Below are positions 1 to 9,310 of a DNA stretch of 64,000 nt, piece after piece. Position numbers and translations under genes: made by a program. The notes beneath the pieces were generated by a model, which ran no database searches, was not told the DNA's origin, and saw nothing but the letters and a program-made list of their open reading frames with translations. Within the stretch, counting starts at the first letter, position 1; every line of letters starts with the position of its first letter. The DNA is from RZYY01 sp036794825 (GTDB lineage Bacteria > Bacteroidota > Bacteroidia > Bacteroidales > 4484-276): assembly GCA_036794825.1 (NCBI GenBank), contig DAIRGA010000017.1:40225-104224 (forward strand), written 5' to 3'.

Positions 1-1246
1 TCATCACCAGGTAGGATTTCCCCGTTTCCACCACCCCAAGACTGTTGATGCCCATGGATGGCCAGTAAACCCGGCTTCCGGCAACCTCCTTCACCACAAC
101 AAGCTGGTTGATTACCGGGCTGAAAAGCTCGCTGACCGGTTGGCTGCAAGGAGTAAGCACACTCATGTAGCTCCAGCCCTGCGGCAGATTCAGGGTAAGA
201 TTTTCCTGCTTATGACCTGCCAGTACCAGTTGCATCTGGCTTTGGGCTTTGATGCTGTAACCTTTTTTGTCATTCCAGTTCATCAGGTTGTTCACCCCTG
301 TGGAAGGCCACCAGAATCCGTCAAAATTCTGCATGATAATCAGCTTGTCCATCACAGGATAAAAAATCTTTTCCAGCAGCGCATCATCGGGAACTACGAA
401 TGATGAAATCCCACTCCAACCCCCTGCAATCGTAAGTACCTGGTAATCCTCTGCAGCAATTTTTCCTTCAAGACTGAAGTTGTTGAAAACCACGTTTTTA
501 TTCTCGTTGATCGTCATGTTGCTCCCCAGGAACCTGATTCGTATTCTCAAATTGGGGTTATCATTCACCAGCATTACAGTAGCCACCGGAATCTGGTCGT
601 CCCCTTCACCATGCGAGGGTGGTGGCGGCGGAGATTGGGTTGCCTCTTCCGTGAAATTGATTTCAAACAGAGAATAATTATCCGGCAATGGAATCACATT
701 GGTAATCAGCCCGGTAGTAATCCATTCAGTTGTGTCTGCTGTAACTGAGTAATCAACCCTGACAGCATCCGCCGCGCCGCCATCTCTGGCTGCAAAACTG
801 AAAACCAGCTCTTTGTAACCTTTTGATGGTACTTCGAAAATCAACGTATTTTCGCCGCCGTTACCTGCAAATGGCTGCTTTATCTGTATGCCTTTCATCT
901 CCGCAGATGAGTAAGGGATTTCAAAATTCCCTTCAGGCCTGTAATTCAGGGGGGTTGGCGCAGTGATCCTCTCCATCGAAGCTTTACGCCAGTTAGGGTG
1001 GAAAGGGGTGAACGGGTAACCGGCTAATGCGGACTGGAACTTGAGAATGCCGCCGCTCAGCCGCCCGTAGGAAGCCGGGATATTTACCAGCGGTGTTGCT
1101 TCCGGGATCGAATTTCCGAAAAACCAGTAATGGATCAGAAAAACATCTTCGTTGCCGCTCCTTCCTTCGGGCTGGCTGCCGGAAGCTATAACAGGAAAAG
1201 CAAACAGAGTCAGATAGAAAAACCAGCGTAGATATTTTGATTCCAT
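1..1246 (-). CDS. Secreted protein with C-terminal GWS-type repeats, partial (3' end outside window)
   Basis: An open frame of about 415 codons runs from an ATG at 1246 off the left edge. It starts with a hydrophobic signal peptide (MESKYLRWFFYLTLFAFP) followed by small residues, so export is likely. The middle is beta-rich and holds a proline run (QSPPPPPSHGEGDD, about residue 225). After that come two copies of a roughly 70-residue unit with the pattern GWSgIS...VVP...W.PS.GVN.L..W, then GWSYMSV...WPSMGINSL. I know this unit from the C-terminal part of cell-surface proteins of Bacteroidota, often just before a type IX sorting domain, which would lie outside the window. Function is unknown. 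It sits 51 bp downstream of the aspartate kinase gene on the same strand and may share its transcript. Confidence 0.75.
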   Translation of the reverse strand, partial: MESKYLRWFFYLTLFAFPVIASGSQPEGRSGNEDVFLIHYWFFGNSIPEATPLVNIPASYGRLSGGILKFQSALAGYPFTPFHPNWRKASMERITAPTPLNYRPEGNFEIPYSSAEMKGIQIKQPFAGNGGENTLIFEVPSKGYKELVFSFAARDGGAADAVRVDYSVTADTTEWITTGLITNVIPLPDNYSLFEINFTEEATQSPPPPPSHGEGDDQIPVATVMLVNDNPNLRIRIRFLGSNMTINENKNVVFNNFSLEGKIAAEDYQVLTIAGGWSGISSFVVPDDALLEKIFYPVMDKLIIMQNFDGFWWPSTGVNNLMNWNDKKGYSIKAQSQMQLVLAGHKQENLTLNLPQGWSYMSVLTPCSQPVSELFSPVINQLVVVKEVAGSRVYWPSMGINSLGVVETGKSYLVM

Positions 1247-1297
1247 CAAATGAATAATTGGCACGCAAAATTACAATAACTCAACTTAACCCAGCAA

Positions 1298-2578
1298 TCA
1301 TAACGCCTGTTGCTTAATATAAGCAACCTGAATGGTTTTCCGGCTGCGCTGTTCAAGCAGGATGTTTTTCCCTTCAAGATGCTGCTCCAGCAAGGGTTCG
1401 GTGAAATTTCTGACCGTGAGCAGTTCCAGCCCGCGATTGTAAAGGACATCAAATTCATCCCTCAATTCCCTTAAAAGCAATTCCATTTTATCAGCCGGAT
1501 CATTGGTGATGATAGTGAAACTGATGGCGGAGTTTTGCATCAGGTTGATTTTGATATTGTTTTGGTTGAAGACCCCAAACAGCCGGGAGAGTTTGTCTTC
1601 GGCAATGAAGGAGAAATCTCTGGAGAAAAAAGAAATCAGCGCCTGGTCGGATTTTTTAATCAGGAAAGGCACAGTTGAACTGCCGGTGGCCTGGTTGTTA
1701 ATCAACGTTCCCGGGGCATCCGGATTGAAAAACGATTTGATTCTGAGCGGAATAGATTTGTTTTGCAGGGGTTTAATCGTTTTGGGATGAAGAATTTTAG
1801 CTCCGAAAAATGCCAGCTCAATCACTTCATGATAGGAGATTTGGTCAATTTTGATGGTGTTGGCGAAATGCTCAGGATCAGCATTAAGCAGTCCCTCTAC
1901 ATCTTTCCACACATATACTTCCTCTGCATTCAGGCAATAGGCAAGGATTGATGCCGTAAAATCCGAACCTTCCCGTCCTAATGTAGTTGGTCTTCCATCG
2001 GTGGTTGAACCAATAAAGCCCTGTGTAATGAGGAACTTTATTTTTCCAGGCCGTGAATCATCAGCAATTCTCTTCCTGACCAGCGTTTCTGTTTTTTCCC
2101 AATCCACCGAAGCATCCCTGAAACGGTCATTGGTGATGATCAGTTCCCGTGCAGGGATTACCAATGCTGGTATTCCAGACTTTTCGAGATAATGACTCAC
2201 AATCGTTGTGGACAAAACCTCCCCAAGCGACACTACCCGGTCGTAAAACTCGTCAAAGCCAAAATTTGAAGGAACCGAAGCTTTTGAAATTTCTTCAAAA
2301 ATTTCTTCTACGCTATTTAGGATTATACCGGGCTCAGAACCAAAAAGTTCGCTGATAATTTCTAAATGAAAATGCCGTACTTCGTCAATTTTCCTGCTTA
2401 AATCCGGCAGTTGATAAAAAGCGGCATTCACCACCTTTTCAAGAGCGTTGGTGGTTTTACCCATCGCTGAAAACACCATTACCAGCTCTTCACCCGGGTA
2501 ACTTGCAATGATGCCGGCTACATTACGCACTGCCGGAGCGCTGTTGACCGATGCACCGCCAAATTTGAATATCTTCAT
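1298..2578 (-). CDS. lysC: Aspartate kinase (monofunctional)
   Basis: This enzyme phosphorylates L-aspartate with ATP, the first step towards lysine, threonine, methionine and diaminopimelate. The N-terminus has the aspartokinase signature KFGGASV (residues 5-11). The middle carries the conserved TTLGREGSDFTA segment (about 199-210) and the VYVWKDVEGLLNADP segment. The last 130 residues look like the ACT regulatory domains. At 426 residues it is slightly shorter than E. coli LysC (449) and has no homoserine dehydrogenase half, so it is the stand-alone type. A TAnnTTTG -7 box lies on the same strand at 2596-2603, 18 bp before the ATG. Which isoform it is (feedback by lysine or threonine) cannot be read from the sequence. 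Confidence 0.93.
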   Translation of the reverse strand: MKIFKFGGASVNSAPAVRNVAGIIASYPGEELVMVFSAMGKTTNALEKVVNAAFYQLPDLSRKIDEVRHFHLEIISELFGSEPGIILNSVEEIFEEISKASVPSNFGFDEFYDRVVSLGEVLSTTIVSHYLEKSGIPALVIPARELIITNDRFRDASVDWEKTETLVRKRIADDSRPGKIKFLITQGFIGSTTDGRPTTLGREGSDFTASILAYCLNAEEVYVWKDVEGLLNADPEHFANTIKIDQISYHEVIELAFFGAKILHPKTIKPLQNKSIPLRIKSFFNPDAPGTLINNQATGSSTVPFLIKKSDQALISFFSRDFSFIAEDKLSRLFGVFNQNNIKINLMQNSAISFTIITNDPADKMELLLRELRDEFDVLYNRGLELLTVRNFTEPLLEQHLEGKNILLEQRSRKTIQVAYIKQQAL

Positions 2579-2595
2579 CTAACATTATTTTGTGG

Positions 2596-2603
2596 CAAAA
2601 GTA
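2596..2603 (-). promoter_or_regulatory. -7 promoter box for aspartate kinase
   Basis: Read on the minus strand this is TACTTTTG, an exact match to the Bacteroidota -7 consensus TAnnTTTG. It lies 18 bp upstream of the lysC ATG. A clear TTTG-type -33 box at the usual distance is not visible. Confidence 0.55.
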
Positions 2604-2705
2604 ACGCAACAATGTGGTTCCGATTGTTAATCAAAACTAAACCAGGCACAGCAGCCACATAATGATTCCTGTTGATCCTGAATTTATTGATGAGGCGTTC
2701 TTTGA

Positions 2706-4088
2706 TTACTCCACCACCTTAAGAATACTGATGCTGTGCTTTTGGAGCCTGTGCTTAAGGGCATCGCGTGAAATGCCAAGCAGGTCGGCCGCTTTGATCT
2801 GGTTGCCGCCGGTTTGGCGAAGCGCCGATTCGATGACGGACTTTTCGATTTCATCGAGGTTGAAGGCTTCCGGCTCTGCCTTTTGATTTTTGTCGTTTTT
2901 GATCACAAAATCATCTACAGTGAGGCGCTTGCCATCGGATAGTATCAGCGCCCGTTCGACAAGGTTCCGCAACTCGCGCACATTTCCGGGGAAATAGTAG
3001 GATTTCAGATGTAGGATTACCCCTTTATCTATCACAGGGATATTGCGCTTTTTCTTGTTGCAAAGCTGGTTCACAAAATGATTGAGTAATGGTTCGATGT
3101 CTTCCTTGCGATCGCGCAATGGAGGGATATGCAGGGTAAATGTGTTGATACGGTGAAATAGGTCAAGACGGAATTTCTCTTCGCTGATCAGTTTTTCGAT
3201 ATCTTTGTTGGTGGCCGAAATGATCCGGATATCCACATTCACCTCTTTGCCCCCTCCGACGGGAGTAATTTTGCGTTCCTCCATGGCACGCAACAGTTTT
3301 GCCTGGAGTGAGAAAGGCATATCCGCAATTTCGTCCAAAAAAAGTGTGCCTCCGTTGGCCAGTTCGAAAAACCCTTTTTTATCCTCTTTGGCATCGGTAA
3401 AGGCTCCTTTTTTATGACCAAAAAACTCGCTTTCAATCAGCGTATCCGGTATTGCCGTGCTGTTAACCGGTACAAAAGGCTTCTTTTTGCGGTCGCTGGC
3501 ATAATGGATGATACGGGCAAGGATCTCTTTTCCGGTGCCGTTTTCGCCGGTTATCAGCACGCTGGCATCAGGGTCGGCGGCAACACGCATGGCCATATCG
3601 GTGACCCGTCGAATTGCGCTGCTTTGACCGATAAATTCCCGCTCAATCACCGACTCCAGTTCCCTCGAGATCAGGGATCGCTGATTTTCAACCGAATTCA
3701 GCTTTCGGGCAAGCTGAACGTATTTCCCGGTGCGCTCGATGGCAAACATGATTTCGGAGATGTTGAAGGGTTTGCGCACAAAATCAATGGCTCCCTGGCG
3801 CTGCGACTCAATCACAACATCAATGTCCTCCTGCCCGCTCACCATAATCACCTCTGTTGACGGATATTCCTGCTTGATCTTTTTCAGAATCTGAATCCCG
3901 TTCATGTCGCCGGGAATCATAAAATCGAGAAGGGCGATTTCTATTGACTGGTAATTCATAATGTTGAATGCTGTTGCCGAGTCGTTGGCTTCCAGTACGT
4001 TAAATCCTTTGCGGGATAGGTGATGAGCAAGTTGCGAGGTGATGCGCTTTTCGTCGTCCACTACCAGGATGTTTAATGGTTGCGTCAT
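2706..4088 (-). CDS. Sigma-54-dependent response regulator (NtrC/AtoC family)
   Basis: This is a three-domain transcription activator. The receiver domain (residues 1-120) has the acidic pair D11-D12, phospho-acceptor D55 and K106. The AAA+ domain has Walker A (GENGTGKE), the sigma-54 contact loop as GAFTDA instead of the usual GAFTGA, Walker B (GGTLFLDEIAD) and the arginine-finger region FRLDLFHRIN. The C-terminus is a Fis-type helix-turn-helix (QTGGNQIKAADLLGISRD). It would activate promoters of the -24/-12 type in response to a sensor kinase. No kinase gene is adjacent, so its signal is unknown. It reads away from the outer-membrane protein gene at 4523. Confidence 0.92.
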   Translation of the reverse strand: MTQPLNILVVDDEKRITSQLAHHLSRKGFNVLEANDSATAFNIMNYQSIEIALLDFMIPGDMNGIQILKKIKQEYPSTEVIMVSGQEDIDVVIESQRQGAIDFVRKPFNISEIMFAIERTGKYVQLARKLNSVENQRSLISRELESVIEREFIGQSSAIRRVTDMAMRVAADPDASVLITGENGTGKEILARIIHYASDRKKKPFVPVNSTAIPDTLIESEFFGHKKGAFTDAKEDKKGFFELANGGTLFLDEIADMPFSLQAKLLRAMEERKITPVGGGKEVNVDIRIISATNKDIEKLISEEKFRLDLFHRINTFTLHIPPLRDRKEDIEPLLNHFVNQLCNKKKRNIPVIDKGVILHLKSYYFPGNVRELRNLVERALILSDGKRLTVDDFVIKNDKNQKAEPEAFNLDEIEKSVIESALRQTGGNQIKAADLLGISRDALKHRLQKHSISILKVVE

Positions 4089-4104
4089 TTTTAATCATTT
4101 TTGG

Positions 4105-4112
4105 CAAAGTTA
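4105..4112 (-). promoter_or_regulatory. -7 promoter box for the sigma-54 response regulator
   Basis: On the minus strand the sequence is TAACTTTG (TAnnTTTG), 16 bp upstream of the ATG at 4088. This implies housekeeping sigma-factor transcription of the regulator itself. Confidence 0.5.
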
Positions 4113-4522
4113 ATAATTGTAGGCCTTAATAAAAGTCAGAAACATCAACCACTGATGAATTTGTCTGCTCCTGTTATGGATTTAGCGGCTTCATTTAAGC
4201 TAACATGCAGATTATTAACATGTAAATCCAGGTTTCCAAAATTCCCGAAAATTGAATTTGCACCCCATAAAATAATTATCCGGAGCTTTGGTTGCCTTGC
4301 AAAGGAACCCGTTCAAACGTTGTAAAGTGTTGAAATACAGTTTTTAATCAAAATAATCCAATACGGGATTACATACATTCCCAACAGCACAACTTTGTAT
4401 TCAGTGGTCATACATCGGAAAAAATTACATTTGCGCCTTGAAAGATTAGTCCAATAAAGTGATAAATAATTAAATATCAATAAATTAAATCATTTTTTCA
4501 ACCTAAAAAAAGAAAAATAAGT
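4113..4522. other. Divergent intergenic region, no gene seen
   Basis: This 410-bp stretch separates the minus-strand response regulator from the plus-strand outer-membrane protein. It is AT-rich and has no convincing reading frame. A TAnnTTTG match (TACATTTG) lies at 4426-4433, about 90 bp before the ATG at 4523, and could be that gene's promoter. I saw no -24/-12 (TGGC-N7-TTGC) site I could trust. Confidence 0.4.
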
Positions 4523-5203
4523 ATGAAAAAAGTCCTGTTAATTGCAGTTTTATTCCTGGCAATTGGTCTTCATGCCCAGGAAAGTCAACCGGCAAAATCC
4601 GGCTATTGGTCGTTTGCCTCCGAGATGATCTTTTCGTTTGCACAGTTAGATAATGCAGGAAATGAAGAGGGCAATATCATGCGTTGGTCTCCGGTTTTTA
4701 ACCTTCAATCCATGTACAACTACGATTTGAATAAATCGTTTGGGCTTTTCACCGGGGTTGCAGTGCGCAACGTGGGTTTTATCTACGAAGATCCTTACGA
4801 TCCCAATAACACAAAGTTTAAATTCCGTACCTACAACCTGGGCGTTCCGGTTGGTTTCAAAATTGGGAAAATGGGTGATTTGCTTTTTTTTGGAGGTTAC
4901 GAGATCGAACTCCCGATAACCTATAAAGAGAAACAGTTTGTGAATGAAAGTAAAGAAAGAAAAGACCTGATCTGGTTTTCGGACAAAGTGGAATTTTTTC
5001 AGCATTCGGTATTGGCAGGTGTTCAACTGCCCTATGGCGCCACCGTTAAATTCAAATACTATTTCAGCAACTTCCACAACCGCGACTATGTGGCAAAGGT
5101 TGATGGAATTGATACCAGGCCTTACGATTTTAAATCCAACATCTTCTACTTCTCCCTGTGTTACAACCTTTTCCAAAATTGGGAGGAGGCATACAGCTAT
5201 TAG
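4523..5203 (+). CDS. Outer-membrane beta-barrel-like protein
   Basis: The product has 226 residues with a clear signal peptide (MKKVLLIAVLFLAIGLHAQ, cleavage likely after AHA-like HAQ). The mature part has alternating aromatic/polar stretches such as SFGLFTGVAVRNVGFIYE and GATVKFKYYFSNF, and it ends in tyrosine-rich strands, typical of small beta-barrels of the Bacteroidota outer membrane. No enzymatic motif is visible. It stands alone, followed by a strong terminator. Function is unknown; it may be a structural or porin-like protein. The minus-strand frame over the same region is a shadow. Confidence 0.75.
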   Translation: MKKVLLIAVLFLAIGLHAQESQPAKSGYWSFASEMIFSFAQLDNAGNEEGNIMRWSPVFNLQSMYNYDLNKSFGLFTGVAVRNVGFIYEDPYDPNNTKFKFRTYNLGVPVGFKIGKMGDLLFFGGYEIELPITYKEKQFVNESKERKDLIWFSDKVEFFQHSVLAGVQLPYGATVKFKYYFSNFHNRDYVAKVDGIDTRPYDFKSNIFYFSLCYNLFQNWEEAYSY

Positions 5204-5254
5204 AATCTGAAAGCCTTTAGGCCACCGGGGCTGCACTTCGGTTGGTATGAAATT

Positions 5255-5290
5255 AAGGGTAACCTATCTACAAATGAGTTACCCTTTTTT
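5255..5290 (+). terminator. Intrinsic terminator after the outer-membrane protein gene
   Basis: A 9-bp stem (AAGGGTAAC at 5255-5263 with GTTACCCTT at 5278-5286) runs straight into a run of six T at 5285-5290. The loop is 14 nt. Confidence 0.85.
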
Positions 5291-6146
5291 ATTTTCCCAT
5301 ACTTTAAGGCTGTTTAGCCCCCATTGCACAGGATAATCACATTGCAATGCTTTATCGAAAAAAAGACGCAAGCCTTTGAGGTTGGATTAATTTTCTCTGG
5401 AATGAAAAATCCTGATATCCATGAACATAGCCCAACCATTGCAAATTTTCCTGCTAAATCTGGTTTTATTATCTATTTTTGCTGGTAATAACAATTACTG
5501 ATACGACAGGATGAAGAACAAATACTTTTAAATTCCGATCCAAAACAGCCCGCGCTGGGCTGATGAGCCGACAGATTAAATGTGAAACCACAAAGCTGTT
5601 AGCCCGATCTTCTGAAAGCCGCACCAGTAAACAAACGTAGTTAGTTCGCCCCATGTGACTGACGGGGCGGTGCTGTGCCCGAAGGAAGTTTTTTTGCCGC
5701 AATTCCAAGTCAAAATCCGAAAATATTCATCCATCCAGTGGTAAACCACAACCATTCCAAAGACGAAATTTCCACGTACACAAAACCATTCTTCAAGCAA
5801 TCAAGGCTATACCAAAGCGCTGCCAAAACGATTAAATAACGAACGAACTTCGAACCAACTCCGAACCTGTACCGGAGTCATCATAGATATGGTATAGGGA
5901 TAGTGCGGGGAAGGTTGGGAAAATGGGTGGAAAAATTCAGGCAGAAGGAGCAAACCTAGATAAAACAAACCATAAACCCTCACAATGAGAGAGAGATCAT
6001 TTTCTAACTGGAATTAGGAAATCGTTGATTTTAAACCCCCTCAATTTCCCTTTTTAAAAAAAGAAAATTCAGAAAATTGGGATGGGCGTCAACACTTAAC
6101 CCTAATTGAACATATACCAATTTTACTAAATAGCGAAAAATTCTAA
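5291..6146. other. Long intergenic region with no convincing gene
   Basis: About 850 bp precede the exporter genes. Two overlapping minus-strand frames (5469-5708 and 5576-5800) give short, cysteine- and tryptophan-rich products without a recognisable family. A GC-rich hairpin (CGCCCC at 5647-5652 with GGGGCG at 5664-5669) sits inside them. At 5830-5930 there is a run of short words (cgaacgaac, cgaacc, ccgaacc, accgg) followed by a GC-richer stretch. This looks like a non-coding repeat or decayed element, not a gene. The promoter of the polysaccharide locus must lie near the right end, but I see no clear -7 box there. Confidence 0.4.
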
Positions 6147-7004
6147 ATGAATAACGATTCCGAGTGGACATTAGTCATCAAACCTAAAAGCAGCCCTTTC
6201 AGCCTCAATATCAGAGAGATATGGCGCTACCGCGATCTGCTTGAAATGTACATCAGGCGCGACATTGTTACTTTTTACAAACAAACCATCCTGGGGCCGC
6301 TGTGGTTTTTCATACAGCCTGTTTTTACAACCGTAATTTACATGTTTGTGTTTGGCGGATTAGCTGGGATTTCCACCGATGGCATACCCCAGCCGCTTTT
6401 TTACCTTTCAGGAATTTGCCTGTGGAACTATTTCAGCGAATCGTTGATAAAAACTTCTGATACTTTTCTGGTCAACCAGGGAATTTTTGGAAAAGTATAC
6501 TTTCCACGCCTGATTGCGCCTTTGTCGGTAGTCATAACAGGACTGTTAAAGCTGTTCATACAGCTTGGCTTGTTCTTTGCCGCCTATATCTGGTTTGTGT
6601 CAAAAGGGATGCCCAATACCATTAACGCCAACGCATGGTTTTTCCCTTTATTGATCCTGATGCTCGGGTTGCTCGGACTTGGATATGGCATAATCATTTC
6701 ATCACTTACCACCAAATACCGCGACCTTAAATTCCTGATTGCTTTTGGCGTCCACCTCTGGATGTATGCCACCCCGGTGATTTATCCCCTCTCGGTTATG
6801 GAGGGCCGTTTTGAGAAATACATGTGGATCATGCAGGCCAATCCGGTGACTGCCATACTCGAAACTTTTAAGGCAGGCTTTCTCGGACAAGGTACCTTCA
6901 CCCTTCAAACACTTACCTACAGCGCAATACATACCATCGTGGTTTTGATTTTGGGGATATTCATTTTCAACAGGGTAGAACGATCGTTTATGGATGTGGT
7001 GTAA
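6147..7004 (+). CDS. wzm: Polysaccharide ABC exporter permease (Wzm/TagG-like)
   Basis: This is the membrane half of an ABC-2 type exporter that moves lipid-linked O-antigen or capsule chains across the inner membrane. It has 285 residues, with an N-terminal cytoplasmic segment (IREIWRYRDLLEMYIRRDIVTFYKQT) typical of the family and six hydrophobic segments, for example WFFIQPVFTTVIYMFVFGG and WFFPLLILMLGLLGLGYGI. The conserved QANPVTAILETFK segment follows. The ATPase partner begins 17 bp downstream. Because the cluster encodes this pair and no Wzx flippase or Wzy polymerase, chain assembly probably happens on the cytoplasmic side. Symbol by family only. Confidence 0.92.
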   Translation: MNNDSEWTLVIKPKSSPFSLNIREIWRYRDLLEMYIRRDIVTFYKQTILGPLWFFIQPVFTTVIYMFVFGGLAGISTDGIPQPLFYLSGICLWNYFSESLIKTSDTFLVNQGIFGKVYFPRLIAPLSVVITGLLKLFIQLGLFFAAYIWFVSKGMPNTINANAWFFPLLILMLGLLGLGYGIIISSLTTKYRDLKFLIAFGVHLWMYATPVIYPLSVMEGRFEKYMWIMQANPVTAILETFKAGFLGQGTFTLQTLTYSAIHTIVVLILGIFIFNRVERSFMDVV

Positions 7005-7021
7005 ACCCAATAAGTAAAAAA

Positions 7022-8260
7022 ATGAGTGACATCGCCATCAAATTTGAAGATATTTCAAAGCAATATCGACTAGGAAAAATAGGTACCGGAACCATCAGCC
7101 ACGATCTGAACCGATGGTGGGCAAAATTCAGGGGCAAAGAAGACCCTTATATGAAAATTGGCCAGGAGAATAGGCGTGACGCAAAAGCCGAAGGCGATTA
7201 TGTATGGGCATTACGCGACATCAATCTCGAAGTGAAACAAGGAGAGGTATTGGGCATTATCGGAAAAAACGGCGCCGGAAAATCTACTCTGCTCAAATTG
7301 TTAAGCCGTGTTACCGCCCCCACTACCGGGCAGATACTAGTAAATGGCCGCATAGCCTCCCTGCTTGAAGTAGGTACCGGTTTCCACCCCGAAATGACCG
7401 GACGTGAAAACATCTTCATGAACGGCGCCATCATGGGCATGACCAAAGCTGAAATACGCCGCAAGTTTGACGAAATTGTGGACTTTGCCGGTGTTGAAAA
7501 ATACATTGACACTCCCGTAAAGCGCTACTCCAGCGGCATGACTGTGCGCCTGGGCTTTGCAGTGGCCGCTCACCTCGAGCCCGAAATCCTGGTGGTGGAC
7601 GAAGTACTGGCCGTGGGCGATGCCGAGTTCCAGAAAAAGGCCATTGGCAAAATGCAGGATGTGAGCAAGGGCGGGGGAAGGACAGTGTTGTTTGTAAGCC
7701 ATAATATGGCTTCAATAAAGCAGCTATGTTCATATGGAATTCTGCTAACTGATGGTTTCATTGCCTCTAATGATAATGTAGATAAAGTGATAGATAGGTA
7801 TTTAATTATGTTATCCAAGTCATCTCACTATATAGATGAGAGTAAATCTGCCAAGGAAAAAGATGCCAGATTTAAAGAAATCAGGATAGTAGATGAAAAT
7901 CATAATGATAAATCAACTTTCACCATTAACGAATCCATTTATGTGCTGTTTAAATTGGAAATTCTTAGAAACCAGAGCAATTATGAACTATTTTGTATGA
8001 TACTTGATAAAAGACAGAATCGCATATTTGCAGCAGAATGTGATCGTATAAGTGAAGTCATGGTTCTGAAAATTAAATCAAATCTGCTTGTCAGGGGGCA
8101 TTATTCTATCTATGCAATGATAAATATTCCCAGAAAGAAGAGTGAACATACAGTGGATGGTGTTTGTCAGTTTGAAATCATCGACAATGAATCGTCGCTA
8201 ACTAAGCATGGAAGTTATGATTATGGATGCATATTTGGAAATTATGAATGGATTCAGTAA
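7022..8260 (+). CDS. wzt: Polysaccharide ABC exporter ATPase with C-terminal cargo domain (Wzt-like)
   Basis: This 412-residue ATPase pairs with the permease just upstream. Walker A is GKNGAGKST (81-89), the ABC signature is YSSGMTVRLG (169-178) and Walker B is EILVVDEVLAVGD (188-200), followed by the switch histidine in SHNMA. Residues from about 265 on form an extra domain of about 150 residues, as in Wzt proteins, where it recognises the end of the O-antigen chain. Base use changes near 7700: the ATPase part is GC-richer and the cargo domain is AT-rich, like the following genes. This suggests that the specificity domain was exchanged together with the glycosyltransferases. Confidence 0.92.
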   Translation: MSDIAIKFEDISKQYRLGKIGTGTISHDLNRWWAKFRGKEDPYMKIGQENRRDAKAEGDYVWALRDINLEVKQGEVLGIIGKNGAGKSTLLKLLSRVTAPTTGQILVNGRIASLLEVGTGFHPEMTGRENIFMNGAIMGMTKAEIRRKFDEIVDFAGVEKYIDTPVKRYSSGMTVRLGFAVAAHLEPEILVVDEVLAVGDAEFQKKAIGKMQDVSKGGGRTVLFVSHNMASIKQLCSYGILLTDGFIASNDNVDKVIDRYLIMLSKSSHYIDESKSAKEKDARFKEIRIVDENHNDKSTFTINESIYVLFKLEILRNQSNYELFCMILDKRQNRIFAAECDRISEVMVLKIKSNLLVRGHYSIYAMINIPRKKSEHTVDGVCQFEIIDNESSLTKHGSYDYGCIFGNYEWIQ

Positions 8261-8298
8261 AAAGGTTTATTCTATTGAATAATTAAGTTTAGACAACT

Positions 8299-9288
8299 AT
8301 GAGAAGAATATTTCACATCATGCACTTAATAAGTATTCGTAATATATTAAGAAATTTTCTGTTGTTAATTCATAAGGATATTAGAAATGAAATAATTATC
8401 ATTAATATAAAGCTTAATGAATTAATGAAAGAAATAGAATCCTTGAGAAAAAGCGCACTATATAATCGAATAATGGATTACTTTTATTCTAATCCATTCG
8501 AAGAGTATCATACTGAAATAGCCTTCTTAAAAACGAAAAGAAGCATTCAGGTTTTCCCTTACCTTCAAATAAAAAAGCTGGAGCGCGTTATTGCAGAATA
8601 TGATGCCCAAAAAAAAATGCCCTATGTTTACCATGAAGATTCTAAGAAACTTTATTTTCCTAAAGGATGGACTGTTGAAATGGCCAAAGCAACTTATTGC
8701 AAATACATCGAAGTTGAAAATTTACTTGGTGGAAACTTTTGCGAAAAATCCCCACACCAATATCAAAGCGAAAATATTAAAGTTATTGAAGGAGACATTG
8801 TTTTTGATATTGGTTCAGCCGAGGCTCTTTTCGCTCTGGATTGTGTCGAACTTGCTAAAAAGATTTTTGTGATAGAAGAAAATTCAAAATGGTTGGAACC
8901 ACTTGAAGCAACATTTGAGCCATACAAGGATAAGGTGATTATTATCAATAAACGGCTTTCAGATATTAATGATTCTGAAAATGTTACGATTGAACATTGT
9001 CTTGCGAATATTGAATTCAACTCTGTTTTTATTAAAATGGATATTGAGGGCGGAGAAAAAGAGGTAGTTGCAAAGAATGAAGCAATTCTAATTCTGAATA
9101 AGAATATTCGACTTGCTTGCTGCACTTACCATCATCACGATGATGCCGAGAAATTAGAATCTGCTTTTTCAGCATTGGGGTATAATACTGAATTCTCTGA
9201 TGGTTTTATGCTATTTCATTACGATAATAATATTCAACCTCCATTTTTTAGAAAAGGCCTCATACGAGCTAAAAGAATAACTTCTTAG
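8299..9288 (+). CDS. FkbM-like SAM-dependent methyltransferase
   Basis: The product has 329 residues. The C-terminal half has the methyltransferase fold: the SAM-binding strand GDIVFDIGSAEALFALD (about residues 165-181), an acidic residue at the end of strand two (FVIEEN) and the family mark FIKMDIEGGEKEV (about 245-257). FkbM-type enzymes O-methylate sugars or other small groups, so a role in capping or decorating the exported glycan is plausible; in ABC-type O-antigens terminal methylation can stop chain growth. The N-terminal 120 residues are helical and charged without a family I recognise. The gene is AT-rich like its neighbours. Substrate is not known. Confidence 0.75.
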   Translation: MRRIFHIMHLISIRNILRNFLLLIHKDIRNEIIIINIKLNELMKEIESLRKSALYNRIMDYFYSNPFEEYHTEIAFLKTKRSIQVFPYLQIKKLERVIAEYDAQKKMPYVYHEDSKKLYFPKGWTVEMAKATYCKYIEVENLLGGNFCEKSPHQYQSENIKVIEGDIVFDIGSAEALFALDCVELAKKIFVIEENSKWLEPLEATFEPYKDKVIIINKRLSDINDSENVTIEHCLANIEFNSVFIKMDIEGGEKEVVAKNEAILILNKNIRLACCTYHHHDDAEKLESAFSALGYNTEFSDGFMLFHYDNNIQPPFFRKGLIRAKRITS

Positions 9289-9310
9289 TTACTTTGAGAC
9301 TGTTGAAACA

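Noticed and set aside
4646..5236. Minus-strand frame of 196 codons opposite the outer-membrane protein gene
   Set aside because: The plus-strand product has a signal peptide, barrel-like strands and its own terminator; the opposite frame has no such features.
5469..5800. Two overlapping minus-strand frames of 79 and 74 codons
   Set aside because: Both are rich in Cys and Trp, overlap each other in different frames, have no family resemblance and include a GC hairpin. They look like by-products of a structured non-coding sequence.
5830..5930. Possible group II intron remnant or attachment site
   Set aside because: I could not find a domain V hairpin, a reverse-transcriptase fragment or flanking repeats, only short repeated words.
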